DNA of 64,000 nt, from NCBI RefSeq assembly GCF_002289565.1, contig NZ_NTFY01000035.1, positions 56,482 to 120,481 of the forward strand, read 5' to 3'. The position numbers and the translations under genes were made by a program. Shown here piece after piece: positions 17,971 through 26,457 of this stretch. The notes under the pieces were generated by a model. The model was not told the origin of the DNA, searched no databases, and worked only from the letters and a program-made list of their open reading frames with translations. The stretch is from Rhodopirellula sp. SM50 (GTDB lineage: Bacteria > Planctomycetota > Planctomycetia > Pirellulales > Pirellulaceae). Position 1 is the first letter of the stretch; the number at the start of each line of letters is the position of its first letter.

Positions 17971-19116
17971 TCAACGAAAACTTTGGCGGAAGCGAAGTAG
18001 GCTGAACGCGAAGACGCAGCCTCCGAGGATCGCCATATAGAGGATCGAGTCCCAGACCGTGGTGATGTCGGCTCCCTTGATCAAGATCCCGAACGCCGCG
18101 TTGAGGTAGTGGTGCAGCGGTGACAAATACATGACGGGCAGCAGTGCGTCGGGCATCATTTCTGGCGGCGTGTCGCTGCCGGACAGCATAAACAGGATCG
18201 GCATCAGCGTGATGCTGACGATTCCCACCTGGCCCATGTTGCGAGTCAGGCTGGCGATTGCGATTCCCAGACCTGCGGCCGCGCCGGAAAACAGTGCGGT
18301 GACGCCCAAAAACAATCCGATATTGCCGCGCACGTTCAATGCCAACGCGCCTTCGATGATCAAAAACAATGACAAGACACTGGTCAACAAAATGATGCCG
18401 ACCATCGGAACGATCTTCCCCAGCATGATTTGCAGCGGGCTCAGCGGCGAAACCAACAGCTGCTCCACGGTTCCTCGTTCTTTTTCCCTCGCTAACGCGG
18501 AGGCCGGCAAGAGAATCGAAAACAGAAAAATGTGTTGGGCCAAGTCTTGGATCGCCAGGAACAGTGTTTCTTCGTGGTTGGGGCTAAACCAAACACGTTC
18601 GTCGTTCTCCACGATCGGCAAAGGTTCATCGGCAAACTGTTGTCGCACCGTCTCGGTTGAAAACTGGCGGACGATGCGTTCGGCATAGCTTGCCGCCAAG
18701 TAGGCACGCGCTGAATCGGCTCCGTCCAGTTGCAGCTGCAGCTGGGTGTGGCGACCGTTCATCAGGTCATCACCAAAATTTTGCGGGATGTCCAAGACCA
18801 ACGCGGCATCTCCGTCGTCCAGCCGGAGGACTCCCTCGCGACTGTTTTCCAATTGCTCGATCAATTGGAAGCGAGGTTCTTGAAATCGATAGATCAGATC
18901 TCGCGAAGTTTTACTGCGATCATTGTCGATCACCACCAGCCCCGCGTGCTTCAGTTCTCGGCTGATCGCGGTTGCGTTTTGGTAGGCCATCATCGTAAAC
19001 GAATAAAGCATGAAAAGGGCAAGGATCCAGTTGCGGAAAAACTGCACCAGTTCTTTGCGGCAAACCACTGCGAGTCGCCATGCCCAGAGGAGCGCCGGTG
19101 AATCATGGTCGTTCAT
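17971..19116 (-). CDS. ABC-2 type exporter permease (YbhR-like)
   Basis: A 381-residue membrane protein with the ABC-2 layout: an N-terminal membrane segment (about 25-45), a large extracytoplasmic domain (about 50-190, including VVIDND...SRDLIYRF and VLDIPQNF), then five hydrophobic segments. SALAREKERGTVEQLLVSP is the diagnostic ABC-2 coupling region. It would pair with the upstream permease and an ATPase to export a substrate, possibly a drug or lipid. Its ATG overlaps the stop of the upstream permease in an ATGA, implying translational coupling. Because the ATPase and adaptor genes of the same operon are truncated, this permease may be intact in sequence but without a working partner. Confidence 0.88.
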   Translation of the reverse strand: MNDHDSPALLWAWRLAVVCRKELVQFFRNWILALFMLYSFTMMAYQNATAISRELKHAGLVVIDNDRSKTSRDLIYRFQEPRFQLIEQLENSREGVLRLDDGDAALVLDIPQNFGDDLMNGRHTQLQLQLDGADSARAYLAASYAERIVRQFSTETVRQQFADEPLPIVENDERVWFSPNHEETLFLAIQDLAQHIFLFSILLPASALAREKERGTVEQLLVSPLSPLQIMLGKIVPMVGIILLTSVLSLFLIIEGALALNVRGNIGLFLGVTALFSGAAAGLGIAIASLTRNMGQVGIVSITLMPILFMLSGSDTPPEMMPDALLPVMYLSPLHHYLNAAFGILIKGADITTVWDSILYMAILGGCVFAFSLLRFRQSFR

Positions 19117-20270
19117 GATTTCGGCCTCTTGCTAAACTTCAGGCAGCACAGTGCGTACAGCACGAGCGAGTAAACCAGCAGCGCCGCGATGGGTTGCTGT
19201 AAACCGGCAAAGCCGGTCCCCTTCAAGAACGAGGCCTGAATCGCTTCGTAGAAGTAACTCGCCGGCAACATTCTGGCTTGAATTTGGCCCGCATCGGAAA
19301 GCGACGAGAGCGGGACAATCATCCCGGAGTACTGAAGCGTTGGAATGAGCGTGATCAGGACCGCCAAGATCACCGCCGCGATCTGAGAACGAACAAAAAA
19401 TGAAATGATGATGCCCATCATCGTGGTGCAAGTGACGTACAAGATTCCCGTCACGGAAAAGGCAATCGGAGACCCGCGAAAGGGGACTTGAAAGACCAGC
19501 AGCGTCGTGGCAAACAGGACAAAGAAACTGATCGAAGAAATTAAAACGTAGGGAATCAGCTTGCCCAGGACGAATTCCGGACGCGTCAAGGTCGACGAAT
19601 AAACATTGTCGATCGAGCCGCTTTCTTTTTCGCGAACGACTCCGACCGAAGCAAGGATCGGTGGAATGAATGCCAGCACGGTCATGATGCAACCCGGGCC
19701 GATCGCCCAGCGACTGGTCATCGCTTCGTTGTAAAGAAAGCGAGTTTCTAACGAGATCGGGTTGGCGAGCGCCGACGCGGCTGAGGGCGTGATCCCGCGA
19801 GTCCGCGCAAGCTGGTCGGTGACTTGCCGGTGACTGAACGAGGCGATCACGGAAGCGACGTAGCCGCCGACGGTTTCGGCCCTGGGGGGGATCGAGCCAT
19901 CGATGATGGTTTGGACGCTCGCCGGCTGTCCAGACCGCAATTGTTCATGAAACTTGGGTGGAATCACGATCGCCGCACGAGCCTGGTTGTCGGTGATCAG
20001 CCGCTGAATCTGGCGTTCTTGTTCAACGTACCCGACGAAATCAAAATATTGCGAGTCCCTGAACTTGTACGCGAGTTCGCGGCTGGAGTGGGTGCGGTCG
20101 AAATCCAAGACCACGATCGGAATCTCGCGCACATCTGTATTCACACCGAAACCGATCACGACCATCATCAACGGGGGCAAGAGGAAAGCGAGCGTGAACA
20201 GCAACCGGTCACGCGTGATTTCACGCACCTCTTTTATTGCCAATGCAGCGACGCGGCGAAGGCTCATCAT
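19113..20270 (-). CDS. ABC-2 type exporter permease (YbhS-like)
   Basis: A 385-residue ABC-2 permease. It has an N-terminal membrane segment (LLFTLAFLLPPLMMVVIGFG), an extracytoplasmic domain with IPIVVLDFDRTHSSRELAYKF and IVIPPKFHEQL, the coupling segment VVREKESGSIDNVYSSTLTR, and five more membrane segments. Two adjacent ATGs (20270 and 20267) follow GGAG by 5 and 8 bases; in-frame starts further upstream run into an inverted repeat and were not used. It is the first of two permeases, as in YbhG-YbhF-YbhS-YbhR exporters. A 135-bp gap containing an inverted-repeat element separates it from the ATPase fragment, longer than expected for a tight operon. Confidence 0.88.
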   Translation of the reverse strand: MMSLRRVAALAIKEVREITRDRLLFTLAFLLPPLMMVVIGFGVNTDVREIPIVVLDFDRTHSSRELAYKFRDSQYFDFVGYVEQERQIQRLITDNQARAAIVIPPKFHEQLRSGQPASVQTIIDGSIPPRAETVGGYVASVIASFSHRQVTDQLARTRGITPSAASALANPISLETRFLYNEAMTSRWAIGPGCIMTVLAFIPPILASVGVVREKESGSIDNVYSSTLTRPEFVLGKLIPYVLISSISFFVLFATTLLVFQVPFRGSPIAFSVTGILYVTCTTMMGIIISFFVRSQIAAVILAVLITLIPTLQYSGMIVPLSSLSDAGQIQARMLPASYFYEAIQASFLKGTGFAGLQQPIAALLVYSLVLYALCCLKFSKRPKS

Positions 20271-20340
20271 ATCAGCTCCGATTCGAATGAGGTCTGCGTT
20301 TGATCTTGCCAAGCATGTGATCAGGGAGCTTGCCGGCAAA

Positions 20341-20400
20341 TGAGCCGAGAGCGCCTGTCGAGGGTGCCCGTCGGAACCCGACGGTAGCGCGTTCGGCTCA
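20341..20400. repeat. 60-bp imperfect inverted repeat (REP-like element)
   Basis: The ends TGAGCCGA and TCGGCTCA are perfect 8-bp inverted repeats. The arms continue imperfectly inward (GAGCGCCTGTCG against ACGCGCTACCGTCG) to a GC-rich centre. It sits between the ATPase fragment and the permease gene. I recall similar TGAGCCG...CGGCTCA elements as dispersed repeats in Rhodopirellula-type genomes; that is memory, not a search. In RNA it would form a long hairpin that could attenuate or stabilise the operon transcript. Confidence 0.6.
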
Positions 20401-20405
20401 TGCGG

Positions 20406-20963
20406 TTACACCACAACGTTCCTGTATAGTGATTCATTGGTTTGCTCTTGCGAAAGAATCGAATCGACAAAAACGTCATCCATCGTGATGTCGTCGACGT
20501 GCCAATCGGAAACCGAAATATTCTGATCACGGAACAACTCGGTGAGTCGTTGTTGGTCGCGTGCGATGTCGGTCGACAAGACCCGCAGGGTGCGTCCAAA
20601 GCTCGCCGCTCGCTGGAACCCGTTGTCTCGTGCCACGCGAAGTGACGCACTTGGCGACGTGGTCGCAACGGTCAGCGGTGTTCCGGCGTGGTCGTGCAAT
20701 TCGCTGCGGAGTGTTGCGGGCGTCCCCGCCGCGACCACTCGACCGGCATACATCAATGCCAGATGGTCGCAATGTTCGGCCTCGAGCATGTAGTGCGTGG
20801 TCACCAGGATCGCGACGCCCTCGTCTCTGGCCAATCGGACAAGGATCGCCCACAACTGCCGTCGTCCCAGCACATCGACGCCCGACGTCGGTTCGTCCAG
20901 GAAGATCACTCGCGGTCGATGGACCAGTGCGCAGCCGAGGGCGAGTCGTTGTCGGATTCCCAT
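20406..20963 (-). pseudogene. ABC transporter ATPase, N-terminal part missing
   Basis: Only the back part of an ABC ATPase domain remains, 185 codons from the ATG at 20963. It starts inside the signature segment (LTADLPMGIRQRLALGCAL; related sequence begins near 20990, before the ATG), then Walker B and D-loop FLDEPTSGVD and the switch His in VTTHYM. The C-terminal tail ends about 70 residues later. Walker A and the Q-loop are absent in every frame upstream, because the adaptor gene's coding sequence begins there. ATP binding should therefore be impossible. In YbhF-like exporters this would be the last part of a one- or two-domain ATPase. Position and order match an HlyD/ATPase/permease/permease operon. 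Either a deletion or an assembly collapse explains it. Confidence 0.75.
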
Positions 20964-20977
20964 CGGCAGGTCTGCGG

Positions 20978-21730
20978 TTAGACGACGGTCGATTCCGCCT
21001 CGGCTTGTCTTGCCTCACACTCTTCGATGAAGGCGAGTGATTTGGTGTGCAGGGCTTCTAACGCGGCGACCTCATCCTGCTTGGCCTTGACGCGATCGCC
21101 GCCCAACCTGGCTTCAGCGAGCCGTTTTTCCGCGGTGACCCGAGCGGCGGTGGCGGAAGTGAGTTGGTTTTGCGCCATCGTCCAGGCGAGTTTTCGCTTG
21201 TCGGCCTCTTCGACAGAAATCGCATCGGAACTCAAGAGTTTCTGCGCGCGTTCATATTCGCTGCGCAACTGGCCTTCATTGGAGTCGGCTGTCGCGCTGG
21301 CGGCGAGCGCTTGGTTCAACTCGGCCTGGGCGGTTTCGATAGCCAAGGGAACTTGCTTGCTGAGCAATTCGAGCGATGTCGTTGCGGCGCGGACTTCGGC
21401 GGCAACGGCGTTGGCGCTGGCTTTCGCGCCCCGCAAGATTGCGTTTGCGACCTCAACCCCATGCACTTCCTGGTTGAGCTTTTCCTTGAGTTGTTTGTCT
21501 TCAAGCCGGATCAGCGTCGCACCGAAAGAGACGTCGTCACCTTCACGCGCGATCACCTGTGAGACGCGACCGGCGTATTTACTGGCGATCGCGACGTGAT
21601 CGCCCTCGGTCCGGCCGTTGGCCTGAAGCAGGCCGACGGGAAGTCGCCGATTCTCCAGCCAAACGCGCCGACTCGCCAAACCGACGGCAAACAGTGCGCT
21701 AAGTACCAGCACGGCGATCAACTTACGCAT
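20978..21730 (-). pseudogene. HlyD/YbhG-like membrane fusion protein, C-terminus missing
   Basis: This encodes 250 residues from the ATG at 21730, where a short basic start leads into a membrane anchor (LIAVLVLSALFAVGLASRRV), with AAGGA 11 bases upstream. The anchor is followed by the first lipoyl half (HVAIASKYAGRVSQVIAREG, then DDVSFGATLIRLED) and a long Ala/Glu/Lys-rich coiled-coil hairpin. The protein stops inside the returning helix (EECEARQAEAESTVV). The second lipoyl half and beta-barrel expected of this family (about 80-100 residues) are missing. The stop codon lies 15 bases before the ATG of the ATPase fragment. It would have linked the inner-membrane ABC exporter to the outer envelope; as it stands it is probably non-functional. 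Confidence 0.75.
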
Positions 21731-22123
21731 GGCAACTTTTATCCTTGCGACTCGGGACCGGGACCGGGGCCGTCCGCACGACTGGACGAATCCGCACGCT
21801 GGCAATCAACGCCCGTGTTTCAAAATCGCCCGCTTGCCGTTGGCGCAGGCCCCGACGGAGTTCAGTGATGACTCGTTGGAGTCAACGCAAATAGCGCGCC
21901 GTGGTTCATCCTCTGCCCCGAATCGAAACTCGAACCCGGCGTGCTGTCACGCTGCCCCCCGTTTGGCTGCGCCGGCCGATGCGCCGGCCGATGCGCCGGC
22001 CGATGCGTCGCGGTTTGCATTGCGTTTGTGATCGGGGACAATGGAGTTCAGCGTTCAGCCGACGGTTTGACGGTACGCAAGATGCAGGCCGATGACACGC
22101 TCAAGACCTGCGAGCAACTTGCC
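21731..22123. other. Divergent intergenic region with 12-bp tandem repeat
   Basis: About 390 bp separates the minus-strand exporter operon from the plus-strand CoA-ligase gene, so both promoters should lie here; I could not identify convincing -35/-10 pairs. An open frame runs leftwards from the CoA-ligase gene to 21941, but it encodes a Cys/Arg-rich low-complexity stretch over the tandem repeat and is not part of the protein. Confidence 0.5.
21969..22004 (+). repeat. 12-bp tandem repeat, three copies
   Basis: The unit GCGCCGGCCGAT occurs three times without interruption, followed by a partial fourth (GCG). It lies upstream of the CoA-ligase gene, in the divergent promoter region. Confidence 0.9.
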
Positions 22124-24826
22124 ATGCCGATCCGCAATCTAGACATGATCTTCGCGCCCCGTAGCGTGGCCGTGATTGGCGCGAGCGAACGTCGATCCAG
22201 CGCGGGCAGGATCGTGCTCGACAATCTGGTCTCGGGCGGTTTCGCCGGGCCGGTGTACCGGGTCAACCCCAGGTACACCCATGTCGGCGGCATGCCGTGT
22301 TATGGCGCGATCGCCGACTTGCCCGAGGCCGTGGACTTGGCGGTGATCTGCAGTCCGGCCGAGACGGTGCCGCGATACGTCGGCGCGTGTGGCGAGGCGG
22401 GCATTCGAGGATTGGTCATTCTGACCTCTGGATTTCGCGAAGCGGCACCCGGCGGGAAAGTCCTCAAGCAGGCGGTTCTGCAATCCGCTGCGCCGTACGA
22501 GGGATTGCGGATCGTGGGTCCGAACAGTCTGGGCATCATGGCGCCGCACCTTTCACTCAACGCCAGTTTCGTCAGCGACTTACCACCCAAGGGGAATATC
22601 GCGTTCATTTCCCAGTCCGCGGCGCTCTGCACCGCCGTGCTCGATTGGGCGCTCCAAGAGAACGTCGGTTTTTCGCATTTCGTGTCCGTCGGCAACATGT
22701 TGGACGTCGGCATCGCTGATCTGATTGATTATTTCGCGATCGACCGTTGGACGCGGTCGATCATCTTGTACGTCGGGTCGATCACCGAGCCACGCAAGTT
22801 CATGTCGGCAGCCCGGGCGTTCACCCGAACCAAGCCGATCATCGCTTACAAGGCGGGCCGGTTCTCGGGGTCCGCCAAGGCTGCGGCCACGCACACGGGA
22901 ACGATGGCCGGCGTCGACAGTGTCTACGAAGCTGCGATGAAGCGGGCCGGCGTGTTTCGGGTCTACAGCGTGGAGCAGTTGTTCGACTGCGCGAAACTTC
23001 TGTCGCAACAGAAGACGCCTTCGGGACCTCGATTGGCGATCATCACCAATGCCGGTGGGCCGGGCGTGATGGCGACCGATGAGCTACTCGATCAGCAGGG
23101 TTCGCTGGCGAAGTTGTCCGATGACACGATCGAGAAGTTGAGCCAACAGCTGCCGCCGGCGTGGTCGCATGGCAATCCGGTCGATGTGCTCCGGGACGCC
23201 ACGTCAGAACGGTTTCAATCCTCGGTGGAACTCGTGCTGGCCGACCGGGGCGTCGACGGCGTGTTGGTGGTGCTGTCGCCCTACGCGACGACCGACCCGA
23301 CCGGCACCGCCGCGGCGGTGGTGCAGGCCGCCAAACATGCGTCCAAACCCGTCCTGGCGGCGTGGATGGGAGGTGGCAAGGTTCGCCAAGGCACCGAACG
23401 GCTCAATGCGGCGGGCATACCGACGTATTCGTCACCCGAAAAAGGCGTTCGAGCGTTCATGAACCTGGTGTCTTATGGACGCAACCGCGAAACGCTTTAC
23501 GAAACACCGCGTGAAGTTCCGATCGAGTTTCCGCTTCATCGCGCGAAACAGCGTTCCCTCGTCAAGACGTATTTGAGCGAGGGGCACGACGTGCTGACCG
23601 AAACCACGTCCAAGGCGTTTCTGCAGGCGCACGACATTCCGGTCATTGCCACCCATGTCGCGTGTTCGTTGGCGTATGCGACCGAGTGCGCCGCGCGGGT
23701 CGGGTACCCCGTCGCTCTCAAAGTGTTTTCACCCGACATCACGCACAAGACACACGTCGGCGGCGTCGAGCTGAATCTGGCCAACCGCGCCGACGTCACT
23801 CTGGCGTACGATCGGATTCTGAAGCGGGCCAAAGAACTCTGCCCCGACGCCCGAATCGACGGGGTCACGGTCCAACGCATGCTGGTCGAACCGAATAGTC
23901 GCGAGCTGATCGTGGGTGCCAAACGTGACCCGGTCTTTGGATCCGTGTTGATGGTCGGTGCCGGCGGGACGACCACCGAAGTGTTGCGAGACCTGGCACT
24001 TGAGTTGCCCCCGCTGAACGAGCGTCTTGCCAGGCGGATGGTCCAATCGCTGAAATCATGGCCTTTGCTGGAGGGTGAACCGGGGCGTCCCGGCATCAAT
24101 CTGAACCGACTCGTCGAGGTCTTGATGCGACTTTCCTATCTCGTTGCGGACTATCCCGAAATCACGGAGCTGGATGTCAATCCGCTGTTGGTGACCAGCC
24201 ACGATGTCATCGCCCTGGACGCCCGGATCGTGGTCGATCATCACACCGTGCTGCATCCCGTGCGGCCGTATTCTCATCTCGCGATTCGGCCCTATCCGGA
24301 CGAATACACCAAACGGGTCATCCTGAAGGATTCGACGGCCATTCTGCTGCGTCCGATCAAGCCCGAAGACGAACCGATGTGGCACAGCCTGTTGGCTTGT
24401 TGCTCACCCGAATCGCTTCACATGCGATACCGCTACATGTTCAAAGCATCGACCCATGAGATGGCCACGCGGTTTTGCTATATCGACTACGACCGAGAAA
24501 TCGCGATCGTCGCCGAAGCCGAGGAAGATGGTCAGCGGAAACTGCTCGGGGTCTGCCACCTGGTCGCCGATGCCGACCACCACGAAGCGGAGTTCGCGAT
24601 TCTGATCGGCGATCCTTGGCAAGGCATCGGGCTCGGTTCGGTCCTGATGGACTATTGTCTCGGGATCTGCGCCGATTGGGGGGTTCGATCGGTCGTCGCC
24701 GAAATGGCTCCCAGAAACTCGCGGATGATCGCCATGTTCACCAACCGAGGTTTCGCGATGGACCGCAGCCAATCCGACGATGTGGTGATCGCCAGAAAGC
24801 GTCTCTCGCCGCTGATCCTGACGTGA
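22124..24826 (+). CDS. CoA-ligase/ATP-grasp/GNAT fusion (Pat-like acetyltransferase or ADP-forming acyl-CoA synthetase)
   Basis: A 900-residue cytoplasmic protein. Order: CoA-binding Rossmann domain (about 5-140; FAPRSVAVIGAS), succinyl-CoA-ligase-like domains (about 150-440; GPNSLGI, ISQSAAL), ATP-grasp domain (about 490-710; KVFSPDITHKTHVGGVE), and a C-terminal GNAT acetyltransferase (about 740-900; acetyl-CoA loop QGIGLGS). This is the arrangement of bacterial Pat/YfiQ, which acetylates lysines such as that of acetyl-CoA synthetase. His257 in ATHTGTMAG aligns with the phospho-His motif (SHTG) of ADP-forming acetyl-CoA synthetases, so the ligase half may still be catalytic. Start: MPIRNLD is the usual family N-terminus; an ATG at 22082 and a frame open to 21941 were not used. 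Only weak ribosome-binding sequence is visible. The gene is monocistronic and divergent from the exporter operon. Confidence 0.88.
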   Translation: MPIRNLDMIFAPRSVAVIGASERRSSAGRIVLDNLVSGGFAGPVYRVNPRYTHVGGMPCYGAIADLPEAVDLAVICSPAETVPRYVGACGEAGIRGLVILTSGFREAAPGGKVLKQAVLQSAAPYEGLRIVGPNSLGIMAPHLSLNASFVSDLPPKGNIAFISQSAALCTAVLDWALQENVGFSHFVSVGNMLDVGIADLIDYFAIDRWTRSIILYVGSITEPRKFMSAARAFTRTKPIIAYKAGRFSGSAKAAATHTGTMAGVDSVYEAAMKRAGVFRVYSVEQLFDCAKLLSQQKTPSGPRLAIITNAGGPGVMATDELLDQQGSLAKLSDDTIEKLSQQLPPAWSHGNPVDVLRDATSERFQSSVELVLADRGVDGVLVVLSPYATTDPTGTAAAVVQAAKHASKPVLAAWMGGGKVRQGTERLNAAGIPTYSSPEKGVRAFMNLVSYGRNRETLYETPREVPIEFPLHRAKQRSLVKTYLSEGHDVLTETTSKAFLQAHDIPVIATHVACSLAYATECAARVGYPVALKVFSPDITHKTHVGGVELNLANRADVTLAYDRILKRAKELCPDARIDGVTVQRMLVEPNSRELIVGAKRDPVFGSVLMVGAGGTTTEVLRDLALELPPLNERLARRMVQSLKSWPLLEGEPGRPGINLNRLVEVLMRLSYLVADYPEITELDVNPLLVTSHDVIALDARIVVDHHTVLHPVRPYSHLAIRPYPDEYTKRVILKDSTAILLRPIKPEDEPMWHSLLACCSPESLHMRYRYMFKASTHEMATRFCYIDYDREIAIVAEAEEDGQRKLLGVCHLVADADHHEAEFAILIGDPWQGIGLGSVLMDYCLGICADWGVRSVVAEMAPRNSRMIAMFTNRGFAMDRSQSDDVVIARKRLSPLILT

Positions 24827-24924
24827 ATGATGCAGGCCTCAACGACGCAACCCGCGGCACGATCAACGACGCGCCAGCGATTCGTAGCGACACGCTCGAA
24901 ATCCCCAGCCGCCTTCGCTGCACG

Positions 24925-25000
24925 TTCGCGTTCGCTGGATCCGTTCGCGTTCGCTGGAGCCGTTCGCGTTCGCTGGAGCCGTTCGCGTTCGCTGGAGCCG
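24925..25000. repeat. 19-bp tandem repeat, four copies
   Basis: The unit TTCGCGTTCGCTGGAGCCG is repeated at 24925, 24944, 24963 and 24982. The first copy differs by one base (T for G in GGATCCG). It fills the space between the convergent ends of the CoA-ligase gene and the unknown 352-residue gene, beginning about 100 bp past the former stop and ending 9 bp before the latter's. Confidence 0.95.
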
Positions 25001-25008
25001 TTCGGGGC

Positions 25009-26067
25009 CTAGTTGCGGAAGCCCGGCAGCCGCTTGTACCAGGGCCGTTTCAGATTCTCACCGGCGTATCCATCGCGGACCAGTTTCAAGCCGAGCTTGA
25101 CCAGGGGGTCATCCGTTTGAAGCGTGTCGCCCCAGCGTTTGCAATACTCACGTCCGACGTTCTTCAAGGAGTCCAGATAGACACAGCCGGCATCAAAACT
25201 GCTCTGCGTGATCGGCGTCCCGTCATCTCCGAACATTTTCAGCAGCCGCATTTTATCGCCGCTCAAGCACGAACAGAGGGTGATCGGTGCAATCACCGGT
25301 GTCTTCTCGGTCGCGGTGCGAAACATGGTGTTGAAGTCCGTGGCAGCACCGGAAAGCGCCCACGCCCGAGCGCCGCGTGGCAACTGCCAGAGTGTCGCAC
25401 AATCGTCGATCAGCTTGTTGATGCGCGAGGCTTCCATCGCCGCATGAACCATCTTCACGATCAGTTCGATGACGCTGGCAACGGCGCTGACGATCGATGA
25501 CGCACCCGCCGACGCGACCAACACGCCCGCGGTGATCGCCGATTTGGCGACATCGTACAGACCTTCTAGCAGTGCGTTGTTGATCAGCTTCTTGATCCCC
25601 GACGCAATCGCTTGCGGATGCCCCGCCGCCAAGGTGACCTTTCGAGCGAGCCACCATGTCTTGACCTTCTGGGCAAACGCATTGCCGATTTTGTACAGCC
25701 CTTTGATGCCTCCGATAATGCTTCCGACAAACGGTCCAAGCTCCTTGATGATGTTGTCGATAATCCAGTGGAGCCAGCCTGCGTTCTCGTTCCAGCCGAC
25801 CGCATTGCAGAGCTTTTGGGCAAGCCATGTCGCATACGTCTTGAAGGCTTCGCCACGCTGTTGCCGCGTTTGCCCTGGGTCGCGCGCGGCGGTCGCTGCG
25901 TTGGCGATCGCCGAACGTTTGGTCCATTTGTTGTCGGTCCAGGCACCTGTGGACAAGGAAAGCGGTGACAGCCGATCAATGGCTTGCCAAAAGAACAACA
26001 CACCCTCGCGGGCATTGATCATGGGGTCGTCCAGATCGACTCGAATCGCTTGCCGTCGCTGACGCAT
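25009..26067 (-). CDS. Protein of unknown function, 352 residues, Gly/Ala-rich hydrophobic helices
   Basis: I do not recognise a family. The start ATG at 26067 follows GGAGAG by 7 bases, a good site. The N-terminal ~100 residues are polar. Then come a Gly-rich stretch (LGPFVGSIIGGIKGLYKIG, about 112-130) and a long Ala/Gly/Val/Ile segment (about 175-215; TAGVLVASAGASSIVSAVAS) long enough for one or two membrane helices. The C-terminal 130 residues hold five Cys and many Trp/Tyr/Lys, ending basic (KRPWYKRLPGFRN). There is no signal peptide. It stands alone, convergent with the CoA-ligase gene. A membrane-inserting effector or a structural envelope protein would both fit; neither is supported beyond hydrophobicity. 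Confidence 0.7.
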   Translation of the reverse strand: MRQRRQAIRVDLDDPMINAREGVLFFWQAIDRLSPLSLSTGAWTDNKWTKRSAIANAATAARDPGQTRQQRGEAFKTYATWLAQKLCNAVGWNENAGWLHWIIDNIIKELGPFVGSIIGGIKGLYKIGNAFAQKVKTWWLARKVTLAAGHPQAIASGIKKLINNALLEGLYDVAKSAITAGVLVASAGASSIVSAVASVIELIVKMVHAAMEASRINKLIDDCATLWQLPRGARAWALSGAATDFNTMFRTATEKTPVIAPITLCSCLSGDKMRLLKMFGDDGTPITQSSFDAGCVYLDSLKNVGREYCKRWGDTLQTDDPLVKLGLKLVRDGYAGENLKRPWYKRLPGFRN

Positions 26068-26457
26068 TCAACATCTCTCCAAAATCACAGGCTACGAATG
26101 TTTTGCTTGGGCATCGCTGCGAATTCAGAAAAAACGTCTACCGTCACGCGATACGATTTACTCTAGCACAACTTTTGGGCCTTCACCGTGCCAGCGTCAT
26201 CCGAACCAGAGCGTGATCGGACGCCACGAAATGAGGCAGCGACGGGGCCTGCATTCGTGACGGGAATGGCGGGTTTTCGCCACGCAGGTCGCCTGTTTGC
26301 AGCCCACTGGTTGAATAATTCGCCAAGCCGTAGGGGTTGTCAGTGCTTTATAATCAGAGTCAACCCATCCTGATTTGGGGGGCGGCGATGCAGGTCAAGT
26401 GGTTCATCCGCCGAGCAGGATCTTTTTCATCTCATCATCCACAAGGTTTCCGGCGAC
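26068..26457. other. Divergent intergenic region with one candidate -10 box
   Basis: The 390-bp gap between the unknown minus-strand gene and the lipoprotein gene holds no gene I can support. Short frames here have no recognisable protein content. A perfect TATAAT stands at 26349-26354 facing right, about 105 bp before the lipoprotein start. Confidence 0.5.
26349..26354 (+). promoter_or_regulatory. Candidate -10 box for the lipoprotein/DUF1559 pair
   Basis: The hexamer is exact TATAAT in a moderately AT-rich stretch. The hexamer 17 bases upstream (AGCCGT) does not resemble a -35 box, and TTGTCA lies only 6 bases upstream, so the promoter call is tentative. Confidence 0.3.

Noticed and set aside
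18131..18688. 185-codon plus-strand frame opposite the YbhR-like permease
   Set aside because: Antisense of a clear ABC-2 permease; composition mirrors the hydrophobic codons and no homology is recognised.
21941..22123. N-terminal extension of the CoA-ligase protein
   Set aside because: Encodes AGRC repeats from the 12-bp tandem repeat; the family N-terminus (IRNLD) starts at 22124.
24475..25500. 341-codon plus-strand frame bridging the CoA-ligase end and the unknown gene
   Set aside because: Overlaps the GNAT domain in another frame, runs through the 19-bp repeat, and continues antisense to a gene with a good ribosome site.
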